Shown piece by piece: positions 18,053 through 26,015 of a stretch of DNA of 64,000 bases. This DNA is from Litchfieldia alkalitelluris (GTDB lineage: Bacteria > Bacillota > Bacilli > Bacillales > Bacillaceae_L). The stretch's first letter is position 1. Each line of letters begins with the position of its first letter. The stretch spans positions 2,678,696 to 2,742,695 of the forward strand of contig NZ_KV917374.1 of the NCBI RefSeq assembly GCF_002019645.1, written 5' to 3'. The notes beneath the pieces were generated by a model. It was given only the letters and a program-made list of their open reading frames with translations, was not told the DNA's origin and searched no databases. A program made the position numbers and the translations under genes.

Positions 18053-18105
18053 CGAACGTATATTCGCTTATTATAAAGAATATAATAAATGCGAACATAC
18101 ATTCT
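18053..18105 (+). promoter_or_regulatory. Two LexA (DinR) boxes flanking a -10 element
   Basis: CGAACGTATATTCG at 18053-18066 and CGAACATACATTCT at 18092-18105 match the Gram-positive SOS box CGAAC-N4-GTTCG with one and two mismatches. A -10 TATAAT lies between them at 18081-18086. The pair stands 20-70 nt before yqjW. Confidence 0.82.
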
Positions 18106-18123
18106 TTTAGTGAAGGTGATTTT

Positions 18124-19386
18124 ATGATTGATTATAGTCAACTTCCAGCACATAAAATTTTATGCATTGATATGAAAAGCTTTTATGCGAGCTGTGCTGC
18201 CGTGTTATTAGGGTTAAATCCATTAGAGTGTTATCTTGCGGTAGTGGGTGATACAGATCGGCAGGGAAGCATTGTTTTGGCGGCGTCACCAAAGATGAAG
18301 CAGGAGTTCGGGATCAAAACAGGTTCAAGATTGTTTGAAATACCGAAGGATCCAAGGATTCAAATTGTCAATCCGAAAATGGCTACATATTTAAGGATTT
18401 CGACCGAGATCACAAAGCTCTTTAATCGCTATGTCCCAAAGGATGCGATTCATACCTATAGTGTTGATGAAAGCTTTTTAAAGGTGGATGGAGTTGAAAA
18501 ATTGTGGGGAAGCGCAACAACAGTTGCAGAAAAAATAAAACTTGAAATTGAACGGGAATATGGTCTTCCATGTGCAATTGGCATAGGCCCGAATATGCTC
18601 ATTGCTAAGTTGTGTCTGGACCTAGAAGCAAAGAAAAAGGGAATTGCTGAATGGACCTATGACGATATCAAGAAAAAGCTTTGGCCTTTGTCACCATTGA
18701 GTCAAATGTGGGGGATTGGGAGCAGAGTTGAAAAAACATTAAATCGAATGGGGATTACAACGATTGGCCAGCTCGCCAATTATCCGCTTGAACTACTCGA
18801 GAAAAAATTCGGCATTATGGGAAATCAACTTTACCATCATGCATGGGGAGTAGATTTATCTGAATTAGGAGCGCCACTTATTCAAGGACAAATTAGCTTT
18901 GGAAAGAGTCAAATCTTGCTGAGAGACTATCCTGATCCAGAAGAAGTAAAACATGTCATCCTGGAAATGTGTGAGGAAGTCGCACGTCGAGCAAGGCGTG
19001 AAAAGAAAGCAGGGAGAACGATCAGTCTAGGGATAGGCTATAGCCATGAGGAATTCGGTGGAGGATTTTACCGTTCAAAAACAATTGATTCATATACAAA
19101 TATTACAATGGAAATTTATAAGGTTTGTTTGGAGTTATTTGAAAAGCATTATGTTCCAAAAACTGTTCGAAAGATTTCTATTATGTTATCAAATATAGAA
19201 GAAGATCAGGAATTGCAACTTGATTTATTTTACGCTAACCGTCTAAAGCAACGCGAGGTTGGCTATGTGATGGACTCAATTCGAAACAAGTTTGGTTCGA
19301 ATGCGATTCTTAGAGCTGTTTCCTACACAAATGCTGGAACTGCGAGGCATCGAAGTAGGCTAGTTGGCGGACATAAAGCGAACTAA
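18124..19386 (+). CDS. yqjW: SOS-induced Y-family DNA polymerase (UvrX/YqjW type)
   Basis: Translesion DNA polymerase, 420 aa. The catalytic motifs are DMKSFYASC near residue 16 and YSVDESF near 118. The finger/little-finger regions follow (WGIGSRVEKTLNRMGI). A QLDLF clamp-binding motif lies at about residue 365. The ATG at 18124 has GAAGGTG 6-8 nt upstream; longer frames into the repeat are not credible. Two SOS boxes upstream predict LexA control. The YolD-family gene follows 21 nt later, the standard pairing. It is distinct from yqjH, which has no such boxes. Confidence 0.95.
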   Translation: MIDYSQLPAHKILCIDMKSFYASCAAVLLGLNPLECYLAVVGDTDRQGSIVLAASPKMKQEFGIKTGSRLFEIPKDPRIQIVNPKMATYLRISTEITKLFNRYVPKDAIHTYSVDESFLKVDGVEKLWGSATTVAEKIKLEIEREYGLPCAIGIGPNMLIAKLCLDLEAKKKGIAEWTYDDIKKKLWPLSPLSQMWGIGSRVEKTLNRMGITTIGQLANYPLELLEKKFGIMGNQLYHHAWGVDLSELGAPLIQGQISFGKSQILLRDYPDPEEVKHVILEMCEEVARRARREKKAGRTISLGIGYSHEEFGGGFYRSKTIDSYTNITMEIYKVCLELFEKHYVPKTVRKISIMLSNIEEDQELQLDLFYANRLKQREVGYVMDSIRNKFGSNAILRAVSYTNAGTARHRSRLVGGHKAN

Positions 19387-19407
19387 TAGAGAAAGAGGTG
19401 AACCATC

Positions 19408-19740
19408 ATGATTCGAGATCGTGGTGCGATAAAATGGACATCAATGATGCTACCAGAGCATGTAAAATTATTGCGCGATTGGGCGGCAGAGGATTTGCAT
19501 CAACAAAAGCCAGAACTTGATGAGCAGCAGCTCGAAGAAATGAACAGTTTAATGTGTGAAGCCATGGAAACAGGTAACCAATTAATCATTACTTACTACG
19601 AGCAAAACCGTCACAAGCTTCTAATAGGAACCGTGCATCATTATGATGAATTCACTCAAAAACTACATGTAATTGATAAATTTAATGATCCACACTATAT
19701 AGCAGTAAACCAACTAATTGACTTAAGAATAGCTGATTAA
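19408..19740 (+). CDS. yqjX: YolD-like protein
   Basis: A 110-aa YolD-family protein, commonly encoded next to YqjW/UvrX polymerases. The N-terminus MIRDRGAIKWTSMMLPEH carries the family signature (DRG-x-x-KW-x-x-MMLPEH). A C-terminal beta-rich part (LLIGTVHHYDEF, then IDLRIAD) follows. It is co-transcribed with yqjW behind the SOS boxes. AGAGGTG precedes the ATG. Its molecular job is not established; an accessory or control role for the polymerase is the usual inference. Confidence 0.88.
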   Translation: MIRDRGAIKWTSMMLPEHVKLLRDWAAEDLHQQKPELDEQQLEEMNSLMCEAMETGNQLIITYYEQNRHKLLIGTVHHYDEFTQKLHVIDKFNDPHYIAVNQLIDLRIAD

Positions 19741-19762
19741 ATAATCGATAATAAACTTTTTA

Positions 19763-19988
19763 GAGGTAGACCTCCATGCTAATTCGATTCACACCATGGG
19801 GATTGAAAATAGTGTACTTACTAAGTGTGGAATGTGCGGAGAGCGACTTGACTCCTGCGGGACCCTAGTGGTTTCGGGAGACCCCCGCAGGAGCCCAGGC
19901 AACGAGGAGGATCCCGGACCGCCCCGCGGTATCCCGCAAGTGGAGCGCAGCTCATGGAACTCCACAACCAAAGTTATTTTCAGGGTAC
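19763..19988 (-). repeat. GC-rich dispersed repeat, full copy
   Basis: About 225 bp in the opposite orientation to the copy at 17.0 kb. It starts GAGGTAGACCTCCATGCTAA, includes GACTTGACTCCTGCGGGACC and GGACCGCCCCGCGGTATCCC, and ends TTATTTTCAGGGTA. Small open frames on both strands here are by-products of the repeat. Confidence 0.88.
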
Positions 19989-20003
19989 ACAATATAGACA
20001 TAT

Positions 20004-20040
20004 AAAAAGGACAACTTGACCTACTAAGTTGTCCTTTTTA
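20004..20040. terminator. Bidirectional terminator between yqjX and the HPr-like gene
   Basis: AAAAAGGACAACTT pairs with AAGTTGTCCTTTTT around a short loop. Confidence 0.88.
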
Positions 20041-20096
20041 GCTTTAATATTAATTTTGAAAGCGCATTAATTATACTAGAAAAAATTTTAGAAGAA

Positions 20097-20336
20097 TTAT
20101 TTTTTCTCGAAAATATTTAAGTCCAGCAAAGCTTGGAAAACTTCTTCCCCAGCATCAGATGTAAGCTCAACTTCCTGACCAGGTTGTAAAGATAAAGCTA
20201 AAACACCTAAAAGACTCTTTGCATCAACAACCCAATGTTCTTTTTTGATTAGAACAGTTCCAGGAAATTGGCTAGTTGTGTTCACTAATTTACTTGCTGC
20301 TTCAGCAAAAATTGGTTTTAAGACATTAACAACCAT
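20097..20336 (-). CDS. HPr-like (Crh-like) protein lacking the catalytic histidine
   Basis: A 79-aa protein with the HPr fold. The C-terminal half AKSLLGVLALSLQPGQEVEL aligns with the HPr region around Ser46 (KSIMGVMSLGIAKGAEI), so the regulatory serine is kept. The HARP motif holding His15 and Arg17 is absent; the equivalent sequence is IFAEA. It therefore cannot carry sugar phosphotransfer in the usual way and resembles Crh in that respect. The start is the ATG at 20336, with GAGGGAG 8 nt upstream. Regulation through serine phosphorylation is inference. Confidence 0.78.
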   Translation of the reverse strand: MVVNVLKPIFAEAASKLVNTTSQFPGTVLIKKEHWVVDAKSLLGVLALSLQPGQEVELTSDAGEEVFQALLDLNIFEKK

Positions 20337-20474
20337 CAAAAACACTCCCTCAAAATTATGTATTTATATTCTAAGTATAGATAGGAATAGAGGATGTAGC
20401 AATACAAAATTTAAAAGTTAGTAGAAAAGACAAAAATAAGAGAAGAGCGGGGAAGTAAAGCCCGCTTAAAAATG

Positions 20475-20672
20475 TTATTCTGCACCTACACTAGACTCAA
20501 ATCTTCCTTTATGTGAGCCATCACAAAAAGGTTTCTTCTCAGATAAACCACATCGACAAAGTGAAAAGGTTTGTTTGGTAGTAAAAACTTTTCCATTGGC
20601 ATCAACAAGCTCAACATCACCAGTAACACGAAGTGAGCCATTATTATTAACTTTAATTTGAGCTTTAGACAA
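20475..20672 (-). CDS. CDGSH iron-sulfur domain protein
   Basis: A 65-aa protein with a single CDGSH motif. The predicted [2Fe-2S] ligands are C39, C41, C50 and H54 (CRCG, then FCDGSHKG). TTG start with AAAGGAGG 7 nt upstream. Small soluble CDGSH proteins handle redox or Fe-S transfer; the exact partner is unknown. It stands alone between the HPr-like gene and yqkB, itself an Fe-S assembly-like gene on the other strand. Confidence 0.9.
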   Translation of the reverse strand: MSKAQIKVNNNGSLRVTGDVELVDANGKVFTTKQTFSLCRCGLSEKKPFCDGSHKGRFESSVGAE

Positions 20673-20726
20673 ATCTAGACCTCCTTTGAAAAGCTACGTT
20701 CTTTAATTGTTTCGTTTCGAATGTAA

Positions 20727-20832
20727 TCAGCTCGGGCCAAAAGTCAATCTGTCTAGAATGGTTAAAAGCAACTTCCAGACGTCTCGACTTATACTCGCCC
20801 ATCTGTTGGGAGCGCCTTTTAGCTTTTTGTTG
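20727..20832. repeat. Degenerate copy of the 124-bp repeat
   Basis: AGCTCGGGCCAAAAGTCAAT, then CTTCCAGACGTCTCGACTTA and GGGAGCGCCTTTTAGCTTTT follow the same order as in the duplication at 17.79-18.03 kb, with many changes. Confidence 0.7.
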
Positions 20833-20906
20833 TTATAGATACAATATGTGTAAATAATAGAAATATGATAAAATGGAAGCATAAAGAAGTAAAGGGGATT
20901 TATGTT

Positions 20907-21254
20907 GTGGAAATTACGTTTACAGAACAAGCAATCGGAAAATTAACTGAACGATTGATAGATAAAGAAACATTAATTAAGTTAAGATATGAAACAGAGG
21001 GATGTGGCTGTGTGGTAAGTGGCGTTCCAACACTTTGGATCGTTGACCAGCAAGAGGATGACGATATCATCATTGAAACGAATTTTTGTTCGGTAGCAGT
21101 CGAAAGAACAAAAATGGTTTTTTTAGATGAAAAGTTAAAAATTGATTATGTAGAATCAGCAAATTGCTATTCTTTAAAAAGTCCTAATCAAATCTTAAAT
21201 CCGCGTATGATGTTAATAGAAAAGAGAGAGTCGACAAATGAATCAAAAGCTTAA
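20907..21254 (+). CDS. yqkB: YqkB, HesB/IscA-like iron-sulfur protein
   Basis: A 115-aa protein of the HesB/YadR/YfhF (IscA-like) superfamily. [14 protein letters not shown] (about residues 31-44) carries the cysteines, and [11 protein letters not shown] and [11 protein letters not shown] match B. subtilis YqkB. The likely start is GTG at 20907, with AAAGGGG 7 nt upstream; the frame extends further back but without a site. The last 17 nt overlap yqkC. A role in Fe-S cluster handling is inferred from the family. Confidence 0.85.
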   Translation: MEITFTEQAIGKLTERLIDKETLIKLRYETEGCGCVVSGVPTLWIVDQQEDDDIIIETNFCSVAVERTKMVFLDEKLKIDYVESANCYSLKSPNQILNPRMMLIEKRESTNESKA

Positions 21255-21480
21255 AACGATAAAGAATGTAGCTGAAAATAAAACTTGGGTTTCCTTTTTA
21301 AGTAATAACCATCCATTTAGTTTACTACATTGGTCAGTAGCAGGTAGTAATAAGGATCAAAAAAATGTATGGCTAATTCAAGATGAGGTCACCTTTGAAG
21401 CAAAGGAATTTGAAACAATTGAATTAGCAATCGCGTATATTGAGGAGAACTACCAAGATATTACAGATGTATTAGGATAG
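21238..21480 (+). CDS. yqkC: YqkC, DUF2552 protein
   Basis: An 80-aa protein of unknown function matching the DUF2552 pattern ([14 protein letters not shown], then [16 protein letters not shown]). It starts inside the end of yqkB, with AGAGAG just ahead, and is translationally coupled to it. This order is the same in B. subtilis. It is followed by a terminator. Confidence 0.82.
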   Translation: MNQKLKTIKNVAENKTWVSFLSNNHPFSLLHWSVAGSNKDQKNVWLIQDEVTFEAKEFETIELAIAYIEENYQDITDVLG

Positions 21481-21507
21481 AGGCTGAAAAATTCAGCCTC
21501 TTTATTA
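21479..21507 (+). terminator. Terminator of yqkB-yqkC
   Basis: GAGGCTGAA pairs with TTCAGCCTC around AAAA, followed by TTTATTATT. Confidence 0.88.
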
Positions 21508-21510
21508 TTG

Positions 21511-21605
21511 TGTCTAGCTCCTCTAAAGCTTCAGACCCTTCCGACGGACGCAAGTTTCCTGGTGTCAGGTTCAGGTCATCGATTCTCTAATCGGGTTAAC
21601 CAAGG
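21511..21605. repeat. Possible remnant of an intergenic repeat
   Basis: The stretch begins TGTCTAGCTCC, close to the TGTCTAGCTGC that precedes the second 124-bp unit at 17.9 kb, and is more GC-rich than its surroundings. No further homology is clear. Confidence 0.4.
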
Positions 21606-21623
21606 TGGGCCTTATATAAGCTA

Positions 21624-22526
21624 TCATTCAATCTCAGCCAAAAACTCATCAATCGCAGCCTCATAGTCTTCTTTATTATCAGCAAACGAGTATGCATGAT
21701 TCCCATTTACCGCGAGGAATAATTTTTTTGGTCCTTCCTTTGATTCATATAACTTCTGAGTCATTTCAGGCAGGATATAGTCATCTTTCTCACTATGAAT
21801 GAACAGAATTGGACTTTTAATCTTTTTGATTACCGCAATAGGTGATACTTCCTCAATTCGATACCCATCTCTTAGCTTTAAGAAAAAATTTGCAACAGGA
21901 AGCACCAAAAAGGAAGGAAGCTTAAATTCTTTTTTTAAACGATATTGCAATTGCTCCTTAAAATCGGAAAAAGGACAATCAGCAATATAAAAGTCCGCAC
22001 CATCTTCAATCATTCCCGCATATAGTAAGGCGGTGACCGCACCCATAGATTCACCGTGGATACCAATGGTAGCATCTTCACCATACTGCTTCTTAACCCA
22101 GTTAACAACAGCCTGTAGATCAAATTTTTCATAGTGACCATAGCTTGTTGTGTTCCCACCGGATTGACCGTGTCTTCTTTGATCATAGATAATTACATTC
22201 CATCCACGACTAAGAAAAAGTTTCATATACTTAATGGAATTAATTTTATTCATTGTCACGCCATGAGAAATGATGATGAATTTCTTCTCTAAGTTAGCTT
22301 TTGTAAACCAACCATGAATATCATAGCCAAAGGGAGAAGGGATACGAATGTTTTTTTTATTGAACTGATGGTATTCTTCCATTGTAAATCTACCTTCAGA
22401 TAACTCACGATATAAAATAGCTTGATCGCTTTTCTTTTTTATAAACATGACGATATTAGTGAAAAAAAGGCCGATTGCGGTGAGAGTAGCAAGTAGAGCT
22501 CCAAGTGTGATGAATAGTCTTTTCAT
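21624..22526 (-). CDS. yqkD: Membrane-anchored alpha/beta hydrolase
   Basis: A 300-aa protein with one N-terminal membrane helix (about residues 4-28) and an alpha/beta-hydrolase domain. The oxyanion region is SHGVTMNK, the nucleophile elbow is HGESMG, the acid lies near SEKDDYILP and the histidine near NGNHAYS. It matches B. subtilis YqkD in place and layout. The substrate is unknown; the helix suggests it is tethered to the membrane. The family is annotated as hydrolase/esterase only. Confidence 0.88.
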   Translation of the reverse strand: MKRLFITLGALLATLTAIGLFFTNIVMFIKKKSDQAILYRELSEGRFTMEEYHQFNKKNIRIPSPFGYDIHGWFTKANLEKKFIIISHGVTMNKINSIKYMKLFLSRGWNVIIYDQRRHGQSGGNTTSYGHYEKFDLQAVVNWVKKQYGEDATIGIHGESMGAVTALLYAGMIEDGADFYIADCPFSDFKEQLQYRLKKEFKLPSFLVLPVANFFLKLRDGYRIEEVSPIAVIKKIKSPILFIHSEKDDYILPEMTQKLYESKEGPKKLFLAVNGNHAYSFADNKEDYEAAIDEFLAEIE

Positions 22527-22643
22527 TTGATTCCTCCTAGCGGGCGTTCAGATATTAGTAATCAGTATGTACAAAGCGTGTTCTTATTTAAAATAACCAA
22601 TCATGATATACTATTATAAACGAATTTTTAGTGGGGGAGAAAC

Positions 22644-22898
22644 ATGGCAAAGAAGAAACATAAAGAAAAGCCTAAAAAGAAACAGGATGACAAACTAAGT
22701 CTAGGAGACTTATTAAATGAAGATATCGTATCAAAATTAAAAAATACTCAAAAAGAATTAAAGGAAAAAGAGCAAAGAGAGCTTGAATTAGAGGAAGAAA
22801 GAAAGCGGAAAGAGCGTAAAGAACGTGAAAAAAATAAATCGTTTGAAGAATTATTTAATGAAAGTTCGTTAAAGTGGAGTGACTTTAAAGATAAATAA
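22644..22898 (+). CDS. yqkE: YqkE, small highly charged protein
   Basis: An 84-aa protein, mostly lysine and glutamate, predicted as one long charged helix or coiled coil (residues 30-70), with conserved ends (KLSLGDLLNEDIVSKL, then FEELFNESSLKWSDFK). It corresponds to B. subtilis YqkE (DUF3886). Function unknown. GGGGGAG precedes the ATG. It stands alone with its own terminator. Confidence 0.85.
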   Translation: MAKKKHKEKPKKKQDDKLSLGDLLNEDIVSKLKNTQKELKEKEQRELELEEERKRKERKEREKNKSFEELFNESSLKWSDFKDK

Positions 22899-22902
22899 CA
22901 TG

Positions 22903-22946
22903 AAAAAGCTTGTGGATTCATATCTAGAATTCACAAGCTTTTTATA
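22903..22946. terminator. Terminator between yqkE and yqkF
   Basis: AAAAAGCTTGTGGATTC pairs with GAATTCACAAGCTTTTT. It is usable by both convergent genes. Confidence 0.88.
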
Positions 22947-22948
22947 TT

Positions 22949-23872
22949 TTAGAGACTATGGTGCTGATACCCAATTGATTTTGTCACTTCTTTAATGCTA
23001 TGTATTTCCTCATCTGTTAGTGGGTTTGAAGAAGCAGCAGCAATATTAGCTTTTAGTTGCTCAACGGTACTAGCTCCTACAATTACAGAGGCAACTGTTT
23101 GTTCATGGAGGAGATAACGTAAAGCGATATCGGTAAGAGAACGACCTGCACAAATCTCTTTTACTTGTGTTACTGCTTTTTGTAGTTCTTCGGAAGTATA
23201 ATCTAAATAACCTTTATTAAATAACATTTGCTTTGTAGGGTCAAAAGAACGCTCTGTTAAAAAGCCTTTTGCAACAGGACCTCGCGCCAATATACTAACT
23301 TGGTTGTTCTTGAGTAAAGGTAGTGCCTGATCTTCCGGTCGGCGGTCCAGAATACTGTACTGCATCATCACACTAACAATCGAAGAACGATTCACAAACT
23401 CGTTTATGACAGTTGGCCGGATGGAGGAAATCCCATAATAACGAATAACTCCCTCTTTTTTTAACTGTTCGAAAGCATCGATTGTTTCATCGATATGATC
23501 TTCCATGGTTCCACCGTGTAGTTGATATAAGTCAATGTAATCAGTTTGTAGTCGACGTAAACTGTTCTTCACAGCCTCCATAATATATTGCTTTGAAGGG
23601 TCCCAGGACCAACCATCCTTACCTTTTTCAAATCGATTACCTACTTTAGTTGCTAAGATAATTGACTTGCGTTTCTCCTTTATGACTTTACCGACATATT
23701 CTTCGTTTAGACCTTGGTCGTATAAATCAGCAGTATCAAGATAGTTAATGCCACCTTCAATAGCTTCATTAATAATGCGAGTGCCTTTTGCTTCCTCCGT
23801 CCCAATACTCATACACCCTAGTCCAATTTCACTAGCATATAAATCTGATGTCCCAATCTGTCGTTTCTTCAT
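22949..23872 (-). CDS. yqkF: Aldo/keto reductase
   Basis: NADPH-dependent oxidoreductase with a TIM-barrel fold, 307 aa. The catalytic tetrad is visible: D in LDTADLYDQG with Y, K in ATKVGNR, H in YQLHGG. The C-terminal cofactor-binding segment is VIVGASTVEQLKAN. The ATG at 23872 follows AGGGAGGAATCGAA; 26 upstream in-frame codons lack support. It is placed as in B. subtilis, beside mciZ. The substrate is unknown. Confidence 0.92.
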   Translation of the reverse strand: MKKRQIGTSDLYASEIGLGCMSIGTEEAKGTRIINEAIEGGINYLDTADLYDQGLNEEYVGKVIKEKRKSIILATKVGNRFEKGKDGWSWDPSKQYIMEAVKNSLRRLQTDYIDLYQLHGGTMEDHIDETIDAFEQLKKEGVIRYYGISSIRPTVINEFVNRSSIVSVMMQYSILDRRPEDQALPLLKNNQVSILARGPVAKGFLTERSFDPTKQMLFNKGYLDYTSEELQKAVTQVKEICAGRSLTDIALRYLLHEQTVASVIVGASTVEQLKANIAAASSNPLTDEEIHSIKEVTKSIGYQHHSL

Positions 23873-24017
23873 TTCGATTCCTCCCTTTATGGAATCATTG
23901 TAGCAAGTTTTATGATAGGAGCTCAAATAGTTAAACTGAAAGTTTTTCATGATGAAAGGAATTATTCAGGTTGTAGCCTGACCTTGAGTAAATTGAGAGT
24001 TAAGATTCACTAAAAGA

Positions 24018-24182
24018 TTATTGGCGAAATGACACTACCTTTCCATGTTTTTTGTCGGGTTTAGAATAATTAATCCATTGTTCGACGGTTTCAAATTGCT
24101 TGCTATATTCTTTGAGTTTCTGTCTGATTTCCCATGACTTCCCTGTCAGTGTAATGCCCTTATCCATAATGTAAATTTTCAC
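24018..24182 (-). CDS. mciZ: MciZ-like peptide, FtsZ inhibitor
   Basis: A 54-aa ORF too short for most gene callers. Its first 42 residues track B. subtilis MciZ: KGITLTGKSWEIRQKLKEY corresponds to KGVVLVGKAWEIRAKLKEY, then WINYSKP to WISKP. MciZ is a sporulation peptide that caps FtsZ filaments in the mother cell. The GTG start has AAGGAG about 10 nt upstream. CATACATT on this strand at 24240-24233 resembles the -10 of mother-cell sigma factors. Its place between yqkF and nudF is the same as in B. subtilis. The last ~12 residues (DKKHGKVVSFRQ) extend beyond the 40-aa B. subtilis peptide. Confidence 0.85.
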   Translation of the reverse strand: MKIYIMDKGITLTGKSWEIRQKLKEYSKQFETVEQWINYSKPDKKHGKVVSFRQ

Positions 24183-24276
24183 TGAAAATTCACTCCTTCA
24201 TCATTCTTAGGTCTATCTGCAGATTATGGTAAAATGTATGAGGACATATTGATTAGTAGAACAGGAGTGTTTAATA

Positions 24277-24828
24277 ATGGAACATTTAGTAGAGAAAACA
24301 ATAGCAAGGCAAACAATCTTTGAAGGGAAAATAATTGATTTACATGTTGAAGATGTTGAATTACCTAATGGGAAAACTAGTAAAAGAGAAATAATTAAAC
24401 ATCCAGGGGCTGTGGCAGTAATAGGAGTTACGAAAGAAGATAGGATATTAATGGTAAGACAGTACCGCAAGCCAATGGAACGAGTAATGGTAGAAATACC
24501 TGCAGGAAAGCTCGAAAAGGGAGAAGAGCCAATTGTGACAGCAGCAAGAGAGTTGGAAGAAGAAACAGGGTATGTATGTGAAAAGCTAACTCCGCTTATC
24601 TCCTTTTATACATCACCCGGTTTCGCAGATGAATTAGTCCATTTATACGTTGCAGAGAATCTGCAGAAAAAAGAAAATGCAGCTTCATTAGACGAAGATG
24701 AGTTTGTCGACTTATTAGAGGTAACCTTAGAGGAGGCGCTGGATTTACTAGATAAAAGAGAAATTTATGATGCGAAAACAGCGTATGCCATTCAATATTT
24801 ACAGCTTCAACGGAAGGTAAATGGATGA
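24277..24828 (+). CDS. nudF: ADP-ribose pyrophosphatase (Nudix)
   Basis: Hydrolyses ADP-ribose to AMP and ribose 5-phosphate. The Nudix box runs from AGKLEKGEEP to RELEEETGY and holds the metal-binding glutamates. SFYTSPGFADE after the box is the ADP-ribose-type signature. Length is 183 aa. AGGAGTG precedes the ATG. Its stop overlaps the start of yqxK (ATGA), so the two are translationally coupled. Confidence 0.94.
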   Translation: MEHLVEKTIARQTIFEGKIIDLHVEDVELPNGKTSKREIIKHPGAVAVIGVTKEDRILMVRQYRKPMERVMVEIPAGKLEKGEEPIVTAARELEEETGYVCEKLTPLISFYTSPGFADELVHLYVAENLQKKENAASLDEDEFVDLLEVTLEEALDLLDKREIYDAKTAYAIQYLQLQRKVNG

Positions 24829-25997
24829 ATCAATATTACGTAGATTTACATATTCATATAGGTCGTACAAATTCAGGAAAACCAGTCAAAATCACAGGTG
24901 CAAAATCATTAACGATTGAAAATATTTTAAAAGAAGCCACTGAAGTGAAGGGCATGGACATGATTGGAGTTATTGATTGTCATGTCCCAGAGGTTCTAGA
25001 TAAGCTAGAACTATTAATACAAGAAGGTGAAGTGTATCCTCTTGAAGAAGGTGGATTACGATTTAAGGATGTAACTCTATTACTTGGTTCAGAAATAGAG
25101 ATTTATGATGAAAATTGTAAAGGGCCAATCCATGTTCTTGCATTTTTACCAACCCTTGAGAAAATGCGAGATTTCTCCATATGGTTATCAGGACGTATGA
25201 AAAATATAACCTTAAGCTCTCAACGAATGTATGAAACAGCCTTAAACCTACAGTATAAGGTGAAAGAACTATCTGGAATTTTTATACCAGCCCATGTGTT
25301 CACTCCGTATAAAAGCTTATATGGAAAAGGGGTAACCACTTCTCTTGAAGAGGTGTTTGACCCAGACCTTATAGATGCAATGGAACTAGGTTTAAGTTCC
25401 AATACTGAAATGGCAGACGAAATTAAGGAATTACACAACTATACATATGTAACTAATTCTGATGCCCATTCACTTGCTAAAATCGCAAGAGAATATCAGC
25501 TAGTTGAGATGGAACAACCAACTTTTGAGGAACTAAGAAAAGCACTTCATCGCCGAGAGGGAAGAAGAATCGTTGCAAATTATGGACTAGATCCTTTATT
25601 AGGGAAGTATCATCGAACAACCTGTGAAAAATGTGAGAAGCTAATGGATGATTTGTTAGAAGAAGTCTGTCCACATTGTGGTAGTAACCGCTTTGTAAAA
25701 GGAGTCTATGATCGAATAAAGGAACTTGCTAGTGATGAGGATAAGACCTCACCATTAAATCGTGCCACATATATTCACCAAGTTCCATTAGAATTTATAC
25801 CAGGTCTTGGCCCGAAAACCTTGAAGAAACTACGCAACTATTTTAAAACTGAAATGGCAATTATCCATGAAGCACCAGAGTCCGCCATTAGGGAGCTATT
25901 ACCAACAGGGATAGCAGAATCGATTATCCTAGCTAGAAGGGGTGAACTAACACTTCAATCCGGTGGCGGTGGAGTCTATGGGAAAGTGAAAAAATAA
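24825..25997 (+). CDS. yqxK: Endonuclease Q-family / PHP-like protein
   Basis: A 390-aa protein with an N-terminal PHP-type metal site (DLHIHIGRT, then IDCHVPEV, PAHVFTP, SDAHSLAKI). A zinc-ribbon-like element follows (CEKCEK... CPHCGS) at about residues 267-292. The C-terminal helix-hairpin-helix FIPGLGPKTLKKLR suits DNA binding. These parts match the endonuclease Q family, which cuts DNA at deaminated bases in archaea and some Bacillus; activity here is inferred. It is coupled to nudF by a 4-nt overlap. Confidence 0.85.
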   Translation: MNQYYVDLHIHIGRTNSGKPVKITGAKSLTIENILKEATEVKGMDMIGVIDCHVPEVLDKLELLIQEGEVYPLEEGGLRFKDVTLLLGSEIEIYDENCKGPIHVLAFLPTLEKMRDFSIWLSGRMKNITLSSQRMYETALNLQYKVKELSGIFIPAHVFTPYKSLYGKGVTTSLEEVFDPDLIDAMELGLSSNTEMADEIKELHNYTYVTNSDAHSLAKIAREYQLVEMEQPTFEELRKALHRREGRRIVANYGLDPLLGKYHRTTCEKCEKLMDDLLEEVCPHCGSNRFVKGVYDRIKELASDEDKTSPLNRATYIHQVPLEFIPGLGPKTLKKLRNYFKTEMAIIHEAPESAIRELLPTGIAESIILARRGELTLQSGGGGVYGKVKK

Positions 25998-26015
25998 AAA
26001 ACTCTAGTGGCAAGT

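Noticed and set aside
17989-18123. N-terminal extension of yqjW into the upstream repeat
   Set aside because: The extension would translate the 124-bp repeat and the SOS promoter; a good ribosome site precedes the ATG at 18124.
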